Below are positions 7,299-14,728 of a stretch of 21,865 nucleotides of DNA, in pieces (positions within the stretch are counted from its first letter, which is position 1; every line of letters begins with the position of its first letter). The position numbers and the translations under genes were made by a program. This DNA is from Paraktedonobacter sp035294465 (GTDB lineage Bacteria; Chloroflexota; Ktedonobacteria; Ktedonobacterales; Ktedonobacteraceae): the NCBI GenBank assembly GCA_035294465.1, contig DATGKW010000232.1, positions 1 through 21,865 on the forward strand, written 5' to 3'. The notes below the pieces were generated by a model that was not told the origin of the DNA, made no database searches, and was given only the letters and a program-made list of their open reading frames with translations.

Positions 7299-7697
7299 TT
7301 ACACGCGACGCCGTTTCGGCGGGCGACAGCCATTGTGCGGAATAGGTGTAACATCAGTGATTGCAGTAATATTGAGGCCAGCCTGCTGCAAAGCGCGGAT
7401 AGCCGCTTCTCTTCCAGAACCGGGACCTTTGACAAAGACTTCGATCTGGCGCAAGCCATGCTCCATCGCCTTGCGCGCAGCCGCTTCGGCTGTCACCTGA
7501 GCAGCGTAGGGCGTGCTTTTGCGCGAGCCTTTAAAATTCTGGCTGCCGGCGCTGCCCCAGGAAATCGTATTGCCATTGGGATCGGTCAAAGTCACTATGG
7601 TATTGTTAAACGTTGCCTGAATATGTGCCTGGCCACGAGGAATGGACTTTCGTTCACGCCGTCTGGGCCTGGCTGTTGTCTTCTTCTTGTCTGCCAT
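7299..7697 (-). CDS. rpsK: 30S ribosomal protein S11
   Basis: Small-subunit platform protein near the mRNA exit site and E-site. It has 132 residues, standard length. Key segments are AHIQATFNNTIVTLTDPNGN, SWGSAGSQNFKGSRKSTPYA, and the C-terminal VTPIPHNGCRPPKRRRV, which is the highly conserved end. ATG 7697 has GGAGG 7 nt upstream. It lies between rpsM (18 bp) and rpsD (32 bp). Confidence 0.98.
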   Translation of the reverse strand: MADKKKTTARPRRRERKSIPRGQAHIQATFNNTIVTLTDPNGNTISWGSAGSQNFKGSRKSTPYAAQVTAEAAARKAMEHGLRQIEVFVKGPGSGREAAIRALQQAGLNITAITDVTPIPHNGCRPPKRRRV

Positions 7698-7715
7698 TAC
7701 ATTACCTCCTCGGCG

Positions 7716-8096
7716 CTACTTCTTGGTTGCTTTCTTCTTACCAGCCACTGTTCTCTTGGGACCACGACGTGTACGCGCGTTGGTGCGCGTGCGCTGACCG
7801 TGTACCGGCAAGTTGCGGCGGTGGCGCATGCCACGATAGCAGCCGATTTCGATCAGCCGCTTGATATTCATATCGACTTCGCGTCGGAGATCGCCCTCAA
7901 CCTTATATTCACGGTCGATCACTTCGCGAAGACGATTGACCTCTTCTTCGGTCAGGTCTTTCACCCGCGTATCCGGGTTCACTCGTGTTCGCTCCAGGAT
8001 CTTGCGGCTTGTCGTCAGGCCGATCCCATAGATATAGCACAGCGAAATCTCCACGCGCTTCTCGCGTGGAATGTCAACGCCGGCGATTCTAGCCAT
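7716..8096 (-). CDS. rpsM: 30S ribosomal protein S13
   Basis: Small-subunit head protein that forms inter-subunit bridges with L5 and 23S rRNA and touches P-site tRNA. It has 126 residues, standard length. It starts MARIAGVDIPREKRVEISL and contains YIYGIGLTTSRKIL. The near-C-terminal signature RGMRHRRNLPVHGQRTRTNA is followed by a Lys-rich tail. ATG 8096 has GGAGG 5 nt upstream. A 10-bp hairpin lies a short way before that site. Confidence 0.98.
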   Translation of the reverse strand: MARIAGVDIPREKRVEISLCYIYGIGLTTSRKILERTRVNPDTRVKDLTEEEVNRLREVIDREYKVEGDLRREVDMNIKRLIEIGCYRGMRHRRNLPVHGQRTRTNARTRRGPKRTVAGKKKATKK

Positions 8097-8116
8097 CTTC
8101 TCCTCCAGATTGATCC

Positions 8117-8142
8117 ATCGATCTCACGTGATTGAGATCGAT
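8117..8142 (-). promoter_or_regulatory. Hairpin in the rpmJ-rpsM leader
   Basis: A perfect 10-bp inverted repeat, ATCGATCTCA (8117-8126) and its complement (8133-8142), has a 6-nt loop CGTGAT. It lies in the 54-bp spacer, ending about 10 nt before the rpsM Shine-Dalgarno. In other bacteria S4 regulates the alpha operon by binding an RNA structure at this position, so this is a candidate equivalent. There is no T-run to suggest termination. Confidence 0.4.
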
Positions 8143-8150
8143 ATCCGCTA

Positions 8151-8267
8151 TTAACCCTGCTTCTGCTTATGCTTTGGATCTTTGCTACAAATGACCATCA
8201 CAACGCCGTGGCGTCGGATGACCTTGCAATGCTCACAACGCGGTTTAACAGAGGCACGTACTTTCAT
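8151..8267 (-). CDS. rpmJ: 50S ribosomal protein L36 (zinc-type)
   Basis: Smallest large-subunit protein, which bridges 23S rRNA helices. The 38 residues begin MKVRASVKPRCEHCKVIRRH and end in KHKQKQG. The zinc ligands C11, C14, C27 and H33 are all present, so this is the zinc-binding form. ATG 8267 follows GGAGGGCAAGTTC. It lies between infA and rpsM in the usual order, though with a 191-bp upstream gap. Confidence 0.97.
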   Translation of the reverse strand: MKVRASVKPRCEHCKVIRRHGVVMVICSKDPKHKQKQG

Positions 8268-8458
8268 GAACTTGCCCTCCACACTATGTAAGACAATTCT
8301 CACCACGAGGTGCAGGTAAACAAACATTCCAGCCGCTGAGGAGAACCTCGATTTATTCGTCCACCTGCCTTGCCAGCCATCAGATAGATGCTCTTTCAGT
8401 TAAGAGGAACCAGAAGGATGAAGAAACCCGTAAGCCTCGCTTTACCCCTTCACACCCA
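8268..8458. other. Spacer between infA and rpmJ
   Basis: This 191-bp gap holds no gene I can support on either strand. Only weak structures are visible, such as GAGG/CCTC near 8338-8349 and a 6-bp stem soon after the infA stop. A promoter for rpmJ-rpsM-rpsK-rpsD could lie here, but no convincing hexamer pair is seen. Confidence 0.4.
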
Positions 8459-8677
8459 CTACCTTGCACGCCAGGTAATACGACCACGCGACAGATCATA
8501 GGGAGACAGCACAACTCTCACCTTATCGCCTGGCACAATGCGTATAAAGTTCATGCGCATCCGCCCGGAGAGGACCGCAAGAACCTGGTGTTGCTCATCA
8601 ATTTCGACCTTAAACATGGCATTGGGGAGGGCTTCCAGGACGGTACCCTCCACCTCTATCTCGTCCTTCTTGGCCAT
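8459..8677 (-). CDS. infA: Translation initiation factor IF-1
   Basis: Binds the 30S A-site during initiation with IF-2 and IF-3. The 72 residues form a single S1/OB fold. MAKKDEIEVEGTVLEALPNA is the canonical start. HQVLAVLSGRMRMNFIRIVP, then GDKVRVVLSPYDLSRGRITW, complete the standard family sequence. ATG 8677 follows AAAGGATGCT. The gene is separated from adk by 151 bp, where many relatives carry map. Confidence 0.98.
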   Translation of the reverse strand: MAKKDEIEVEGTVLEALPNAMFKVEIDEQHQVLAVLSGRMRMNFIRIVPGDKVRVVLSPYDLSRGRITWRAR

Positions 8678-8828
8678 AGCATCCTTTCTCGTCTCTTTCT
8701 TACACTATTACAATCGCAAGCGTGCGATGGCTGTCCGAGAGATGATTCCAATGATAAAATGGCAGCAGTTGAGACTGCTGCAGCCAACTGTGAATTATAG
8801 CATACCCGTCAAAAGAAGTCGAGGGGTG
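8678..8828 (-). promoter_or_regulatory. adk-infA spacer with a small hairpin
   Basis: A stem of at least 7 bp (CAGCAGT 8763-8769, ACTGCTG 8774-8780, loop TGAG) is followed on the minus strand by CATTTTATC. This could be a weak terminator or attenuator after adk. A second 6-bp inverted repeat lies at 8713-8728, upstream of infA. Together they suggest infA may be transcribed partly from its own promoter. No gene is present. Confidence 0.35.
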
Positions 8829-9482
8829 CTAGTCCTTATGCCTGCGTATTGCATCAACGAGCGCTCGATGGACTTCATCAATCCCCTGGTTTCCATCCAC
8901 TTCAACGACCTTTCCCTGCTTGCCATAATAGTCGAGCAGGCGAATAGTTTCGTTGAAGAAGATATCCAGGCGACGCTGCACCGCTTCACCAACATCGTCG
9001 GAGCGCTGGTAGAGTTCACTTCCATCTAGATCGCAGACGCCCGGCCGTTTAGGCGGCCGGGTATTGATATTATACACGTGCTGGTTGGCCCGGCAGATAT
9101 AACGTCCGGAGAGCCTCCACAACAATTCCTCGCGAGGAACTTTCAAGTAGAGGACCACGTCAATCCGCCTCTTGAGCGACCGTAAACCATCATCCAGAGC
9201 TTCCGCCTGAGCAATCGTACGAGGAAAGCCATCCATCAGCACCCCATGCTCGCAATCCGGTTGCTTTAAACGATTCAAGATCATCGCAACCGTCAGATCA
9301 TCGGGAACCAGCTTCCCACTATCAAGGTATGGTTTGGCCTTCCTCCCTGCCTCGGTTTTCTCTTCCACCTCTTTGCGGAGAAGATCACCACTGGCGATAT
9401 GCGGGACACCCGCTTGTTGCGCAAGCATCTCTGCTTGCGTCCCTTTTCCTGACCCTTGCGCGCCGATCAGAATTGCATTCAC
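8829..9482 (-). CDS. adk: Adenylate kinase (long LID form)
   Basis: Interconverts AMP and ATP with two ADP. It has 217 residues, normal for the long form. The P-loop is GAQGSGKGTQ (7-16), the AMP site includes ASGDLLRKEV, and DGFPRT is at 84-89. The LID spans about 125-163. Its metal positions are C130, N133, C150 and D153, where the B. subtilis-type zinc LID has Cys at 133, so one ligand is lost and zinc binding is doubtful. The start is GTG 9482, with GGAGG 5 nt upstream. It lies 40 bp after secY, as is common. Confidence 0.97.
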   Translation of the reverse strand: MNAILIGAQGSGKGTQAEMLAQQAGVPHIASGDLLRKEVEEKTEAGRKAKPYLDSGKLVPDDLTVAMILNRLKQPDCEHGVLMDGFPRTIAQAEALDDGLRSLKRRIDVVLYLKVPREELLWRLSGRYICRANQHVYNINTRPPKRPGVCDLDGSELYQRSDDVGEAVQRRLDIFFNETIRLLDYYGKQGKVVEVDGNQGIDEVHRALVDAIRRHKD

Positions 9483-9522
9483 ATTTGCCTCCGACGGTAC
9501 TGGCTCGACGTTGAGCCTGCCT

Positions 9523-10866
9523 TTAGGTTAAGAAGCCCGAATAGTTACGCATAACCATTTGAGCTTCAATCTGCCTCACAGTATCCAGGACAACGCCAAC
9601 CGCGATCAGCACTGCTGCGCTACTTAGCAACTGGCTGCCTCCCACATTTGCAAAAAATGGCAGTATGGCAACAATACCCAGGAAAAGCGCACCCGCTAGA
9701 GTGATACGGTTCAGGATATCGTTGAGGTGACGGCGTGTCGTCTCGCCAGGACGATAGCCCGGAATATGCGCCCCCTGCTTTTGCAAGTTGTTGGGAATAT
9801 CCTGCTGCTGCCAGACTACGTAGGCATAGAAGTAGGTAAAAGCCACAACCAGGACGAAGTAGATAGCCCAGTAATACCATAGTGTTGGATTCGCGATATT
9901 ACTGCCCACCCAGATGGCCGTATTCTTCAGCCAGCCTATGTTACTGGTGCTCAAGTACTGAGAAAGCACTGTCGGAAAGATGAGCATCGACTGCGCAAAG
10001 ATCAGCGGGATCATGCCAGCGCTATTGACCTGCATGGGAATATAGGTACGTTGGGCCGTGCCCACCAGCAAGCCCCGGCCTACCATACGTTTGGTGGGAT
10101 ACTCAATTGGCACACGGCGCTGCCCCAGGTACATGTACACAATTCCAACAATGGTAACTAAGCCGATAAGAGCAAAGACTGCAATACCAACAATGCCCGC
10201 GCCGCTTCCACCACTGGCTACGCTGTCACTCCAGCCAGTCGCGATCAAACTGGGAATACCACTGACGATACCAGCAAAGATAATCAGCGAAATGCCATTG
10301 CCAATGCCGTTTTCTGTGATCAGCTCGCCAAGCCAGACCATGATCATCACCCCGGCGGTCAGGGCCAGCAGGATCGAAAACGATTCCAGGAAGGTCGAAC
10401 CATCAAACAGGTTAAAGCTGGTCAGTACATCCTTCTGCACAAAGATGGCACACTGCCCAAGGGCCTGGAGAAAAGCCAGGGGAACCGTGATGATTCGCGT
10501 AATCTGGTTAACTTTCAACTGCCCAGCCTCGCCCTCGCGGTTCATATTCTCCAGAGCCGGGATGATTGGCATCAAGAGCTGCATAACGATTGTTGCCGTG
10601 ATATAGGGATAGACCCCAAGCGCAACAATCGAGAACTTCGAGAGCGACCCACCCGAAAACACATCGAGCAAGCCGAGGAGTTGGGCAAGATTCTGATTTC
10701 CACTCGATGGATTGGAGAAAAGGTTCGTCAGGGCGGTGTATTCACTGCCACTGAGTGGCACAGGAATATTCGCCAGCACCCGGGTTATCAGCAAAATCAT
10801 CAGAGTGAAAAGAATCTTATTGCGTAGATCTGGAATAGTCCAGATACTGCGCAGCTTATCCCACAT
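9523..10866 (-). CDS. secY: Protein translocase subunit SecY
   Basis: Channel subunit of the SecYEG translocon in the inner membrane. It has 447 residues, in the usual range. Many long hydrophobic segments are seen, consistent with ten membrane spans, e.g. ILFTLMILLITRVLANIPVP near residue 20 and the segment around 150-170. Family motifs include ALGVYPYITATIVMQLL, GIGNGISLIIFAGI and PLKVNSAGMIPLIFA-like QVNSAGMIPLIFAQS. ATG 10866 follows AAAGGAG. It comes between rplO and adk in the spc operon, after a 92-bp gap with a hairpin. Confidence 0.98.
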   Translation of the reverse strand: MWDKLRSIWTIPDLRNKILFTLMILLITRVLANIPVPLSGSEYTALTNLFSNPSSGNQNLAQLLGLLDVFSGGSLSKFSIVALGVYPYITATIVMQLLMPIIPALENMNREGEAGQLKVNQITRIITVPLAFLQALGQCAIFVQKDVLTSFNLFDGSTFLESFSILLALTAGVMIMVWLGELITENGIGNGISLIIFAGIVSGIPSLIATGWSDSVASGGSGAGIVGIAVFALIGLVTIVGIVYMYLGQRRVPIEYPTKRMVGRGLLVGTAQRTYIPMQVNSAGMIPLIFAQSMLIFPTVLSQYLSTSNIGWLKNTAIWVGSNIANPTLWYYWAIYFVLVVAFTYFYAYVVWQQQDIPNNLQKQGAHIPGYRPGETTRRHLNDILNRITLAGALFLGIVAILPFFANVGGSQLLSSAAVLIAVGVVLDTVRQIEAQMVMRNYSGFLT

Positions 10867-10918
10867 GGGGTACTCCTTTCACGACATAACAAAAAGACTT
10901 CTCTAGTATAGAACGCGG

Positions 10919-10951
10919 GGAAGCACCTGGATGTTTTTACCAGGTACTTCC
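10919..10951 (-). promoter_or_regulatory. Hairpin between rplO and secY
   Basis: GGAAGCACCTGG (10919-10930) and CCAGGTACTTCC (10940-10951) pair with one mismatch around a 9-nt loop. No strong T-run follows on the minus strand, but TATACT lies about 15 nt further on. It may be a partial terminator, RNA processing site or leader that sets secY levels relative to ribosomal proteins. Confidence 0.4.
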
Positions 10952-10958
10952 TTCTGCA

Positions 10959-11495
10959 TTATACCTGAGTACCCTGGTGACCAGGCGCCTGTTTTTTCTC
11001 ATCCTTGCGGCGCTTGGTCTTCTCATGTACTTTCACCGGGATAATCTCAATTGTACCACCTGCAGCTTCAATCTTGGCCCGTGCGCTGGCCGAGAATTTA
11101 TGCGCTTTGAAGTTCAGAGCCTGGCCGATTTCGCCATCGCCAAGAATTTTGACCAGACCTTTCCCCTCACTGTTGCTCAGAAGCCCATATTCCACCAGCG
11201 ATTCTGGAGTAACCTGCGTGCCAGCTTCCAACCCCGCGAGGTCTTCCAGGTTGACGATAGCATAGTCCTTGCGAAAAGGAAGATTGCTATTCCCCACACC
11301 ACGCAGGAACGGGATACGCTTGGAAAGGCGCGTCTGACCACCGCTAAAGGCGCGATGGATTGTCCCGCCGGTACGAGCTTTCTGGCCTTTGGTACCGCGA
11401 CCGGCAGTTTTGCCACGACCAGAACCGTGGCCACGGCCTACTCGTCTTTCGTGTTTATGTGATCCAGGAACTGGACGTAAATCGCCGAGTTTCAT
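10959..11495 (-). CDS. rplO: 50S ribosomal protein L15, C-terminally extended
   Basis: Late-assembling large-subunit protein near the centre of the 50S. It has 178 residues against the usual 145-150. It starts MKLGDLRPVPGSHKHERRVG, followed by the Gly/Arg-rich GRGHGSGRGKTAGRGTKGQK and RTGGTIHRAFSGGQTRLSKR. The core ends near residue 153 (GGTIEIIPVK), and a basic tail follows (HEKTKRRKDEKKQ...). ATG 11495 overlaps the rpmD stop by one base (TGATG). Confidence 0.97.
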   Translation of the reverse strand: MKLGDLRPVPGSHKHERRVGRGHGSGRGKTAGRGTKGQKARTGGTIHRAFSGGQTRLSKRIPFLRGVGNSNLPFRKDYAIVNLEDLAGLEAGTQVTPESLVEYGLLSNSEGKGLVKILGDGEIGQALNFKAHKFSASARAKIEAAGGTIEIIPVKVHEKTKRRKDEKKQAPGHQGTQV

Positions 11496-11674
11496 CAGTC
11501 TATTTCCTCTACCTGCACCAGGTGTCGCACTTTATTGATCATCCCACGCATGGCGGGATTATCCTCAACCTCTACTGTGCGCTGGAGCTTACGCAGTCCC
11601 AACGCACGAATTGTATCCTTCTGATCTTGGGCATAGCCAATTGCGCTCTTGACCCACTTTACACGCAGCTTCAT
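11495..11674 (-). CDS. rpmD: 50S ribosomal protein L30
   Basis: Small 5S-region large-subunit protein of 59 residues, the standard size. It begins MKLRVKWVKSAIGYAQDQKD, with TIRALGLRKLQRTVEVEDNP following, then AMRGMINKVRHLVQVEEID. All are typical of L30. ATG 11674 has a near-perfect AAAGGAGGT upstream. The gene sits in its usual place between rpsE (14 bp) and rplO (1-base overlap). Confidence 0.97.
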   Translation of the reverse strand: MKLRVKWVKSAIGYAQDQKDTIRALGLRKLQRTVEVEDNPAMRGMINKVRHLVQVEEID

Positions 11675-11688
11675 TCGTGTACCTCCTT

Positions 11689-12372
11689 TTAGCCCTGACG
11701 GCGGCGACCGCCGCTACGACGTTCACCGCTGCCGCGCTCGCTGCGCTCTCCGCGCCCGCGCCCGCGCTCTGCAGAACGGGCCTCACGGGCCTCTTCCTCG
11801 CGAACTGCTCGCGCCTGAGCTGCCAGTTCAGCCGCAGTGGCAGCAGCGAGCGCCAGGCGTTCGGCCTGCTTCTTGCCCACAACTTCCACCACGGTCTTAC
11901 CGCGCAAGTATGCTTCGGTTTCGGCCGAACGCAATTCGCGCAGGCCCTCCAGGCAAGCATTGATAGTGTTAGCGGCGTTGGTGCTTCCCAGAGACTTGGT
12001 CAAGATATCACGAATGCCCACAGCCTCTACCACTGCACGCACCGGGCCACCAGCAATTACTCCGGTACCAGGGGAGGCAGGCTTGAGCATCACTTCTGAA
12101 GCCCCATAGCGCGTTTTCACCATGAAGGGGATCGTGGTACCATTCAAAGGCACCTCAATCAGGTGCTTTTTGGCATCTTCCACACCTTTGCGAATCGCTT
12201 CGGTATATTCGGCAGCCTTCCCCAGTCCATAGCCAACGTGGCCGTTGCGATCACCAACGACAACAAGCGCACGTATGCTAAAACGCCGGCCACCCTTGAC
12301 CACTTTGGAGACGCGGCGCACCTGCACAACAGTCTCCTCCAGATTCAGTTTTGAAGCATCTATTCTTGTCAT
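11689..12372 (-). CDS. rpsE: 30S ribosomal protein S5 with RGE-rich tail
   Basis: Lies at the mRNA entry channel with S3 and S4 and affects decoding accuracy. It has 227 residues against the usual 165-175. The canonical core is about 11-175, with VVKGGRRFSIRALVVVGDRN, GHVGYGLGKAAEYTEAIRKG and VMLKPASPGTGVIAGGPVRA. After an Ala-rich helix the chain ends in about 40 Arg/Gly/Glu residues (AERGRGRGERSERGSGERRS). This resembles the tail of S3 in the same operon. ATG 12372 follows GAGGAG. Confidence 0.97.
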   Translation of the reverse strand: MTRIDASKLNLEETVVQVRRVSKVVKGGRRFSIRALVVVGDRNGHVGYGLGKAAEYTEAIRKGVEDAKKHLIEVPLNGTTIPFMVKTRYGASEVMLKPASPGTGVIAGGPVRAVVEAVGIRDILTKSLGSTNAANTINACLEGLRELRSAETEAYLRGKTVVEVVGKKQAERLALAAATAAELAAQARAVREEEAREARSAERGRGRGERSERGSGERRSGGRRRQG

Positions 12373-12389
12373 CTTTTCTCCTCGCAGCC

Positions 12390-12983
12390 TTAGAACTTTA
12401 AGCCTACTTCACGAGCGCCTTCGGCTAACGCGGCCACACGCCCATGATAGGGATAGCCACCACGATCAAAGACGACTTGCTCGATACCCTTCTCTTTCGC
12501 CCGCTGCGCTACCAGCTTGCCAACCTCGCGCGCCAGGGCAACCTTGTGATTGCTCGAAATCGCGGCGAGCGCCTCAACCGGCGTCTTTTTCTCGCCCTTT
12601 TTTGCGGCCGGAAGCACGGTTTTGGTCTGGGTGGGGCGTCCGCCGCTCCTGGGCTGAGCTTTGGCAGATGGCTTCTCAGCCTTCGCACCCTTCTTCGTAG
12701 GCGCGGCCTGAGTCGCGACCTCAACCTCTCCAATCTCAGCAGATTCCTCTACCTTTTTGGTAGGAACTGCGCGTGGGGCAGGTTTGAAGCCTTTCAGCGA
12801 CTCATCCAGAGAAGAGGCGGCCGCCAGAGTATGCCCTGTTATATCGTCGATCACCTGCGCGTAGATCTGGTTGCCACTGCGAAAAACGCTCAAACGCGGG
12901 CGCTCCTGGGTGCCTCCCAGGCGATTGCGCAGGCGCATATGCCGTTTCAGCCGAGCTTTATTTGCGTTGAATTGCTTGATCAT
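12390..12983 (-). CDS. rplR: 50S ribosomal protein L18 with a central insertion
   Basis: Binds 5S rRNA in the central protuberance. It has 197 residues against the usual 110-125. Residues 1-65 are canonical (RLRNRLGGTQERPRLSVFRS, then YAQVIDDITGHTLAAASSLD), as are about 147-197 (REVGKLVAQRAKEKGI, FDRGGYPYHGRVAALAEGAR, EVGLKF). Between them lie about 80 Ala/Lys/Pro/Glu-rich residues that look disordered (e.g. TKKGAKAEKPSAKAQPRSGG). ATG 12983 overlaps the rplF stop by 4 bp (ATGA). The frame is intact, so the insertion appears genuine. Confidence 0.96.
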   Translation of the reverse strand: MIKQFNANKARLKRHMRLRNRLGGTQERPRLSVFRSGNQIYAQVIDDITGHTLAAASSLDESLKGFKPAPRAVPTKKVEESAEIGEVEVATQAAPTKKGAKAEKPSAKAQPRSGGRPTQTKTVLPAAKKGEKKTPVEALAAISSNHKVALAREVGKLVAQRAKEKGIEQVVFDRGGYPYHGRVAALAEGAREVGLKF

Positions 12984-13555
12984 TTCTTCTTACCACCGAC
13001 TTTCCCGGCCTTACCAGCCTTGCGACGGATTACCTCGCCGGCGTAACGAATGCCCTTACCTTTATATGGTTCTGGTTTGCGCAACTGGCGAATGCTTGCC
13101 GCTACCTGCCCAACCAGGTGCTTATCGATGCCACTCACACTGATTTTTGTCGCCTTCGTTGCAGGGTCTACACCATCCACATTTAACGTGATGCCCGCCG
13201 GCGGCTCAACCGCAATCGGATGAGAGTACCCAACCAGGATAACCAGGTTTTGGCCCACTTTGTTTGCACGATACCCAACGCCGTGGATCTCTAGCTGCTT
13301 GGTATAACCGGTTGTTACCCCAACCACCATATTATTGATCAGGGTACGATAGAGACCATGTTTTGCCTTATGTTTTTTGCTGTCCGATGGCCGCGTAACC
13401 GTCAGATGACCATTTTCAAGCGTCAGCTTCAACTCAGGATCAACCTGATACGACAGCTCGCCTTTGGGGCCTTTGACCGTTACAAAATTCTCATCGGTCC
13501 AGCTCACCTGCACCTTTGGTGGCACAGGGATTGGAGCACGTCCAATACGAGACAT
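12980..13555 (-). CDS. rplF: 50S ribosomal protein L6
   Basis: Large-subunit protein near the factor-binding stalk base. It has 191 residues, slightly over the usual 180. It starts MSRIGRAPIPVPPKVQVSW, the two repeated L6 domains follow, and the C-terminal signature PEPYKGKGIRYAGEVIRRKA is clear before a Lys/Gly-rich end (GKAGKVGGKKK). ATG 13555 has AGGAGGG upstream. It overlaps rplR by 4 bp, so the two are probably translationally coupled. Confidence 0.98.
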   Translation of the reverse strand: MSRIGRAPIPVPPKVQVSWTDENFVTVKGPKGELSYQVDPELKLTLENGHLTVTRPSDSKKHKAKHGLYRTLINNMVVGVTTGYTKQLEIHGVGYRANKVGQNLVILVGYSHPIAVEPPAGITLNVDGVDPATKATKISVSGIDKHLVGQVAASIRQLRKPEPYKGKGIRYAGEVIRRKAGKAGKVGGKKK

Positions 13556-13570
13556 TTTAAACCCTCCTGC

Positions 13571-13966
13571 CTACCAGACGTAACAGACGATCTCGCCGCC
13601 CAGGCCCTCTTGATAGGCTCTGCGGCCCGTCATCAGCCCCCGAGGCGTTGAAAGAATCGAGATGCCCTGCCCCCCACGCACACGGGGAATGTTCGCCCGC
13701 TTGCTATAAACCCGCAGGCCGGGTTTGCTCACACGCTTGAGCTGCGTCAGCACAGGCTTTTTATCAACGTAGCGCAACGTGATACGAATCGTGCCCTGAG
13801 GATTATCCTTGAGGATCTCGATATCGTTGATATAGCCCTCTTCCTTCAAAACCCGCGCGATTGCCAGCTTCATTTTCGAGGCCGGAATTTTTACCTGCGT
13901 GTGCCGCGCTCTGACAGCGTTGCGAATACGAGTCAGCATATCCGCGATGGGATCAGTCATGTTCAT
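13571..13966 (-). CDS. rpsH: 30S ribosomal protein S8
   Basis: Binds the central domain of 16S rRNA and, in E. coli, represses the spc operon through the rplE leader. It has 131 residues, standard length. It starts MNMTDPIADMLTRIRNAVRA and contains VLKEEGYINDIEILKDN. The C-terminal block GQGISILSTPRGLMTGRRAY is followed by GEIVCYVW. ATG 13966 has GGAGGA 10 nt upstream; the ATG two codons later is the alternative. Confidence 0.98.
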   Translation of the reverse strand: MNMTDPIADMLTRIRNAVRARHTQVKIPASKMKLAIARVLKEEGYINDIEILKDNPQGTIRITLRYVDKKPVLTQLKRVSKPGLRVYSKRANIPRVRGGQGISILSTPRGLMTGRRAYQEGLGGEIVCYVW

Positions 13967-13984
13967 GAAACTACAGTCCTCCGA

Positions 13985-14170
13985 TTACCAGCTCGACTTC
14001 GTCACACCAGGCAACTCACCACGCAACGCCCGCTCGCGGAAGCAAATGCGGCAGAGACCAAACTTCCGCATATAAGCGCGAGGTCGGCCACAGATCTGAC
14101 AGCGGTTATGCTGCTGCACTTTATACTTGGGCTTGCGTTGGGACTTCACGATCATTGATACTTTCGCCAT
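13985..14170 (-). CDS. rpsN: 30S ribosomal protein S14, zinc-type
   Basis: Small-subunit head protein near helix 34. At 61 residues it is the short zinc-binding form (often called RpsZ or type Z), not the roughly 100-residue zinc-free form. The ligands are C23-x2-C26 and C39-x2-C42 in RCQICGRPRAYMRKFGLCRI. The end RGELPGVTKSSW is standard. ATG 14170 lies 12 bp after rplE. This form is usual in Firmicutes, Actinobacteria and Chloroflexota. Confidence 0.98.
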   Translation of the reverse strand: MAKVSMIVKSQRKPKYKVQQHNRCQICGRPRAYMRKFGLCRICFRERALRGELPGVTKSSW

Positions 14171-14182
14171 ACCTGTCTCCTG

Positions 14183-14725
14183 CTATCTCTTGAAGGGCAT
14201 GCCCATCAACCTGAGCAGCTGGCGCCCCTCTTCATCGGTGCGAGCCGTTGTGACGATACTAATCTCCATGCCACGCACTTTATCAATCTTGTCGTAGTCG
14301 ATTTCCGGGAAAACCAGTTGCTCGCGCAGGCCCAGGGTATAGTTGCCACGACCATCGAAAGCTTCTGACGAAACTCCCTGGAAATCGCGAATACGAGGCA
14401 AGGCCACGTTCACCAGTTTATCGAGGAAGTAGTACATGCGCTCGCCTCGTAACGTGACCATACAGCCAATCTGCATCCCCTCGCGCAACTTAAAAGCGGC
14501 GACAGAGCGCTTGGCCCTGGTAATCACCGGGCGCTGACCGGTAATCGCAGCCAGGTCGGAGACGGCGGCATCCATCGCTTTGGCGTTCTGGATGGCCTCG
14601 CCCATGCCAATATTTACCACCACTTTATGGACGGCTGGTACTTGCATCGGGTTTTTATAGTGAAACTCCTTCTGCAAGCCCGGCACAACTTCTTTCAGAT
14701 ATTTCTCTTTCATTCGCGATGCCAT
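14183..14725 (-). CDS. rplE: 50S ribosomal protein L5
   Basis: Binds 5S rRNA with L18 and bridges to S13 in the 30S head. It has 180 residues, the standard length. It starts MASRMKEKYLKEVVPGLQKE. Conserved blocks are VPAVHKVVVNIGMGEA, ITGQRPVITRAKRSVAAFKL and GMEISIVTTARTDEEGRQLL. ATG 14725 is preceded by AAGGAG within the rplX stop region, only 3 bp from rplX. Confidence 0.98.
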   Translation of the reverse strand: MASRMKEKYLKEVVPGLQKEFHYKNPMQVPAVHKVVVNIGMGEAIQNAKAMDAAVSDLAAITGQRPVITRAKRSVAAFKLREGMQIGCMVTLRGERMYYFLDKLVNVALPRIRDFQGVSSEAFDGRGNYTLGLREQLVFPEIDYDKIDKVRGMEISIVTTARTDEEGRQLLRLMGMPFKR

Positions 14726-14728
14726 TGA

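Noticed and set aside
6930..8135. Long plus-strand open frame (401 codons) opposite rpsD, rpsK and rpsM
   Set aside because: It is exactly antisense to three unmistakable ribosomal genes, spans their gaps, and has no recognisable domain or ribosome-binding site.
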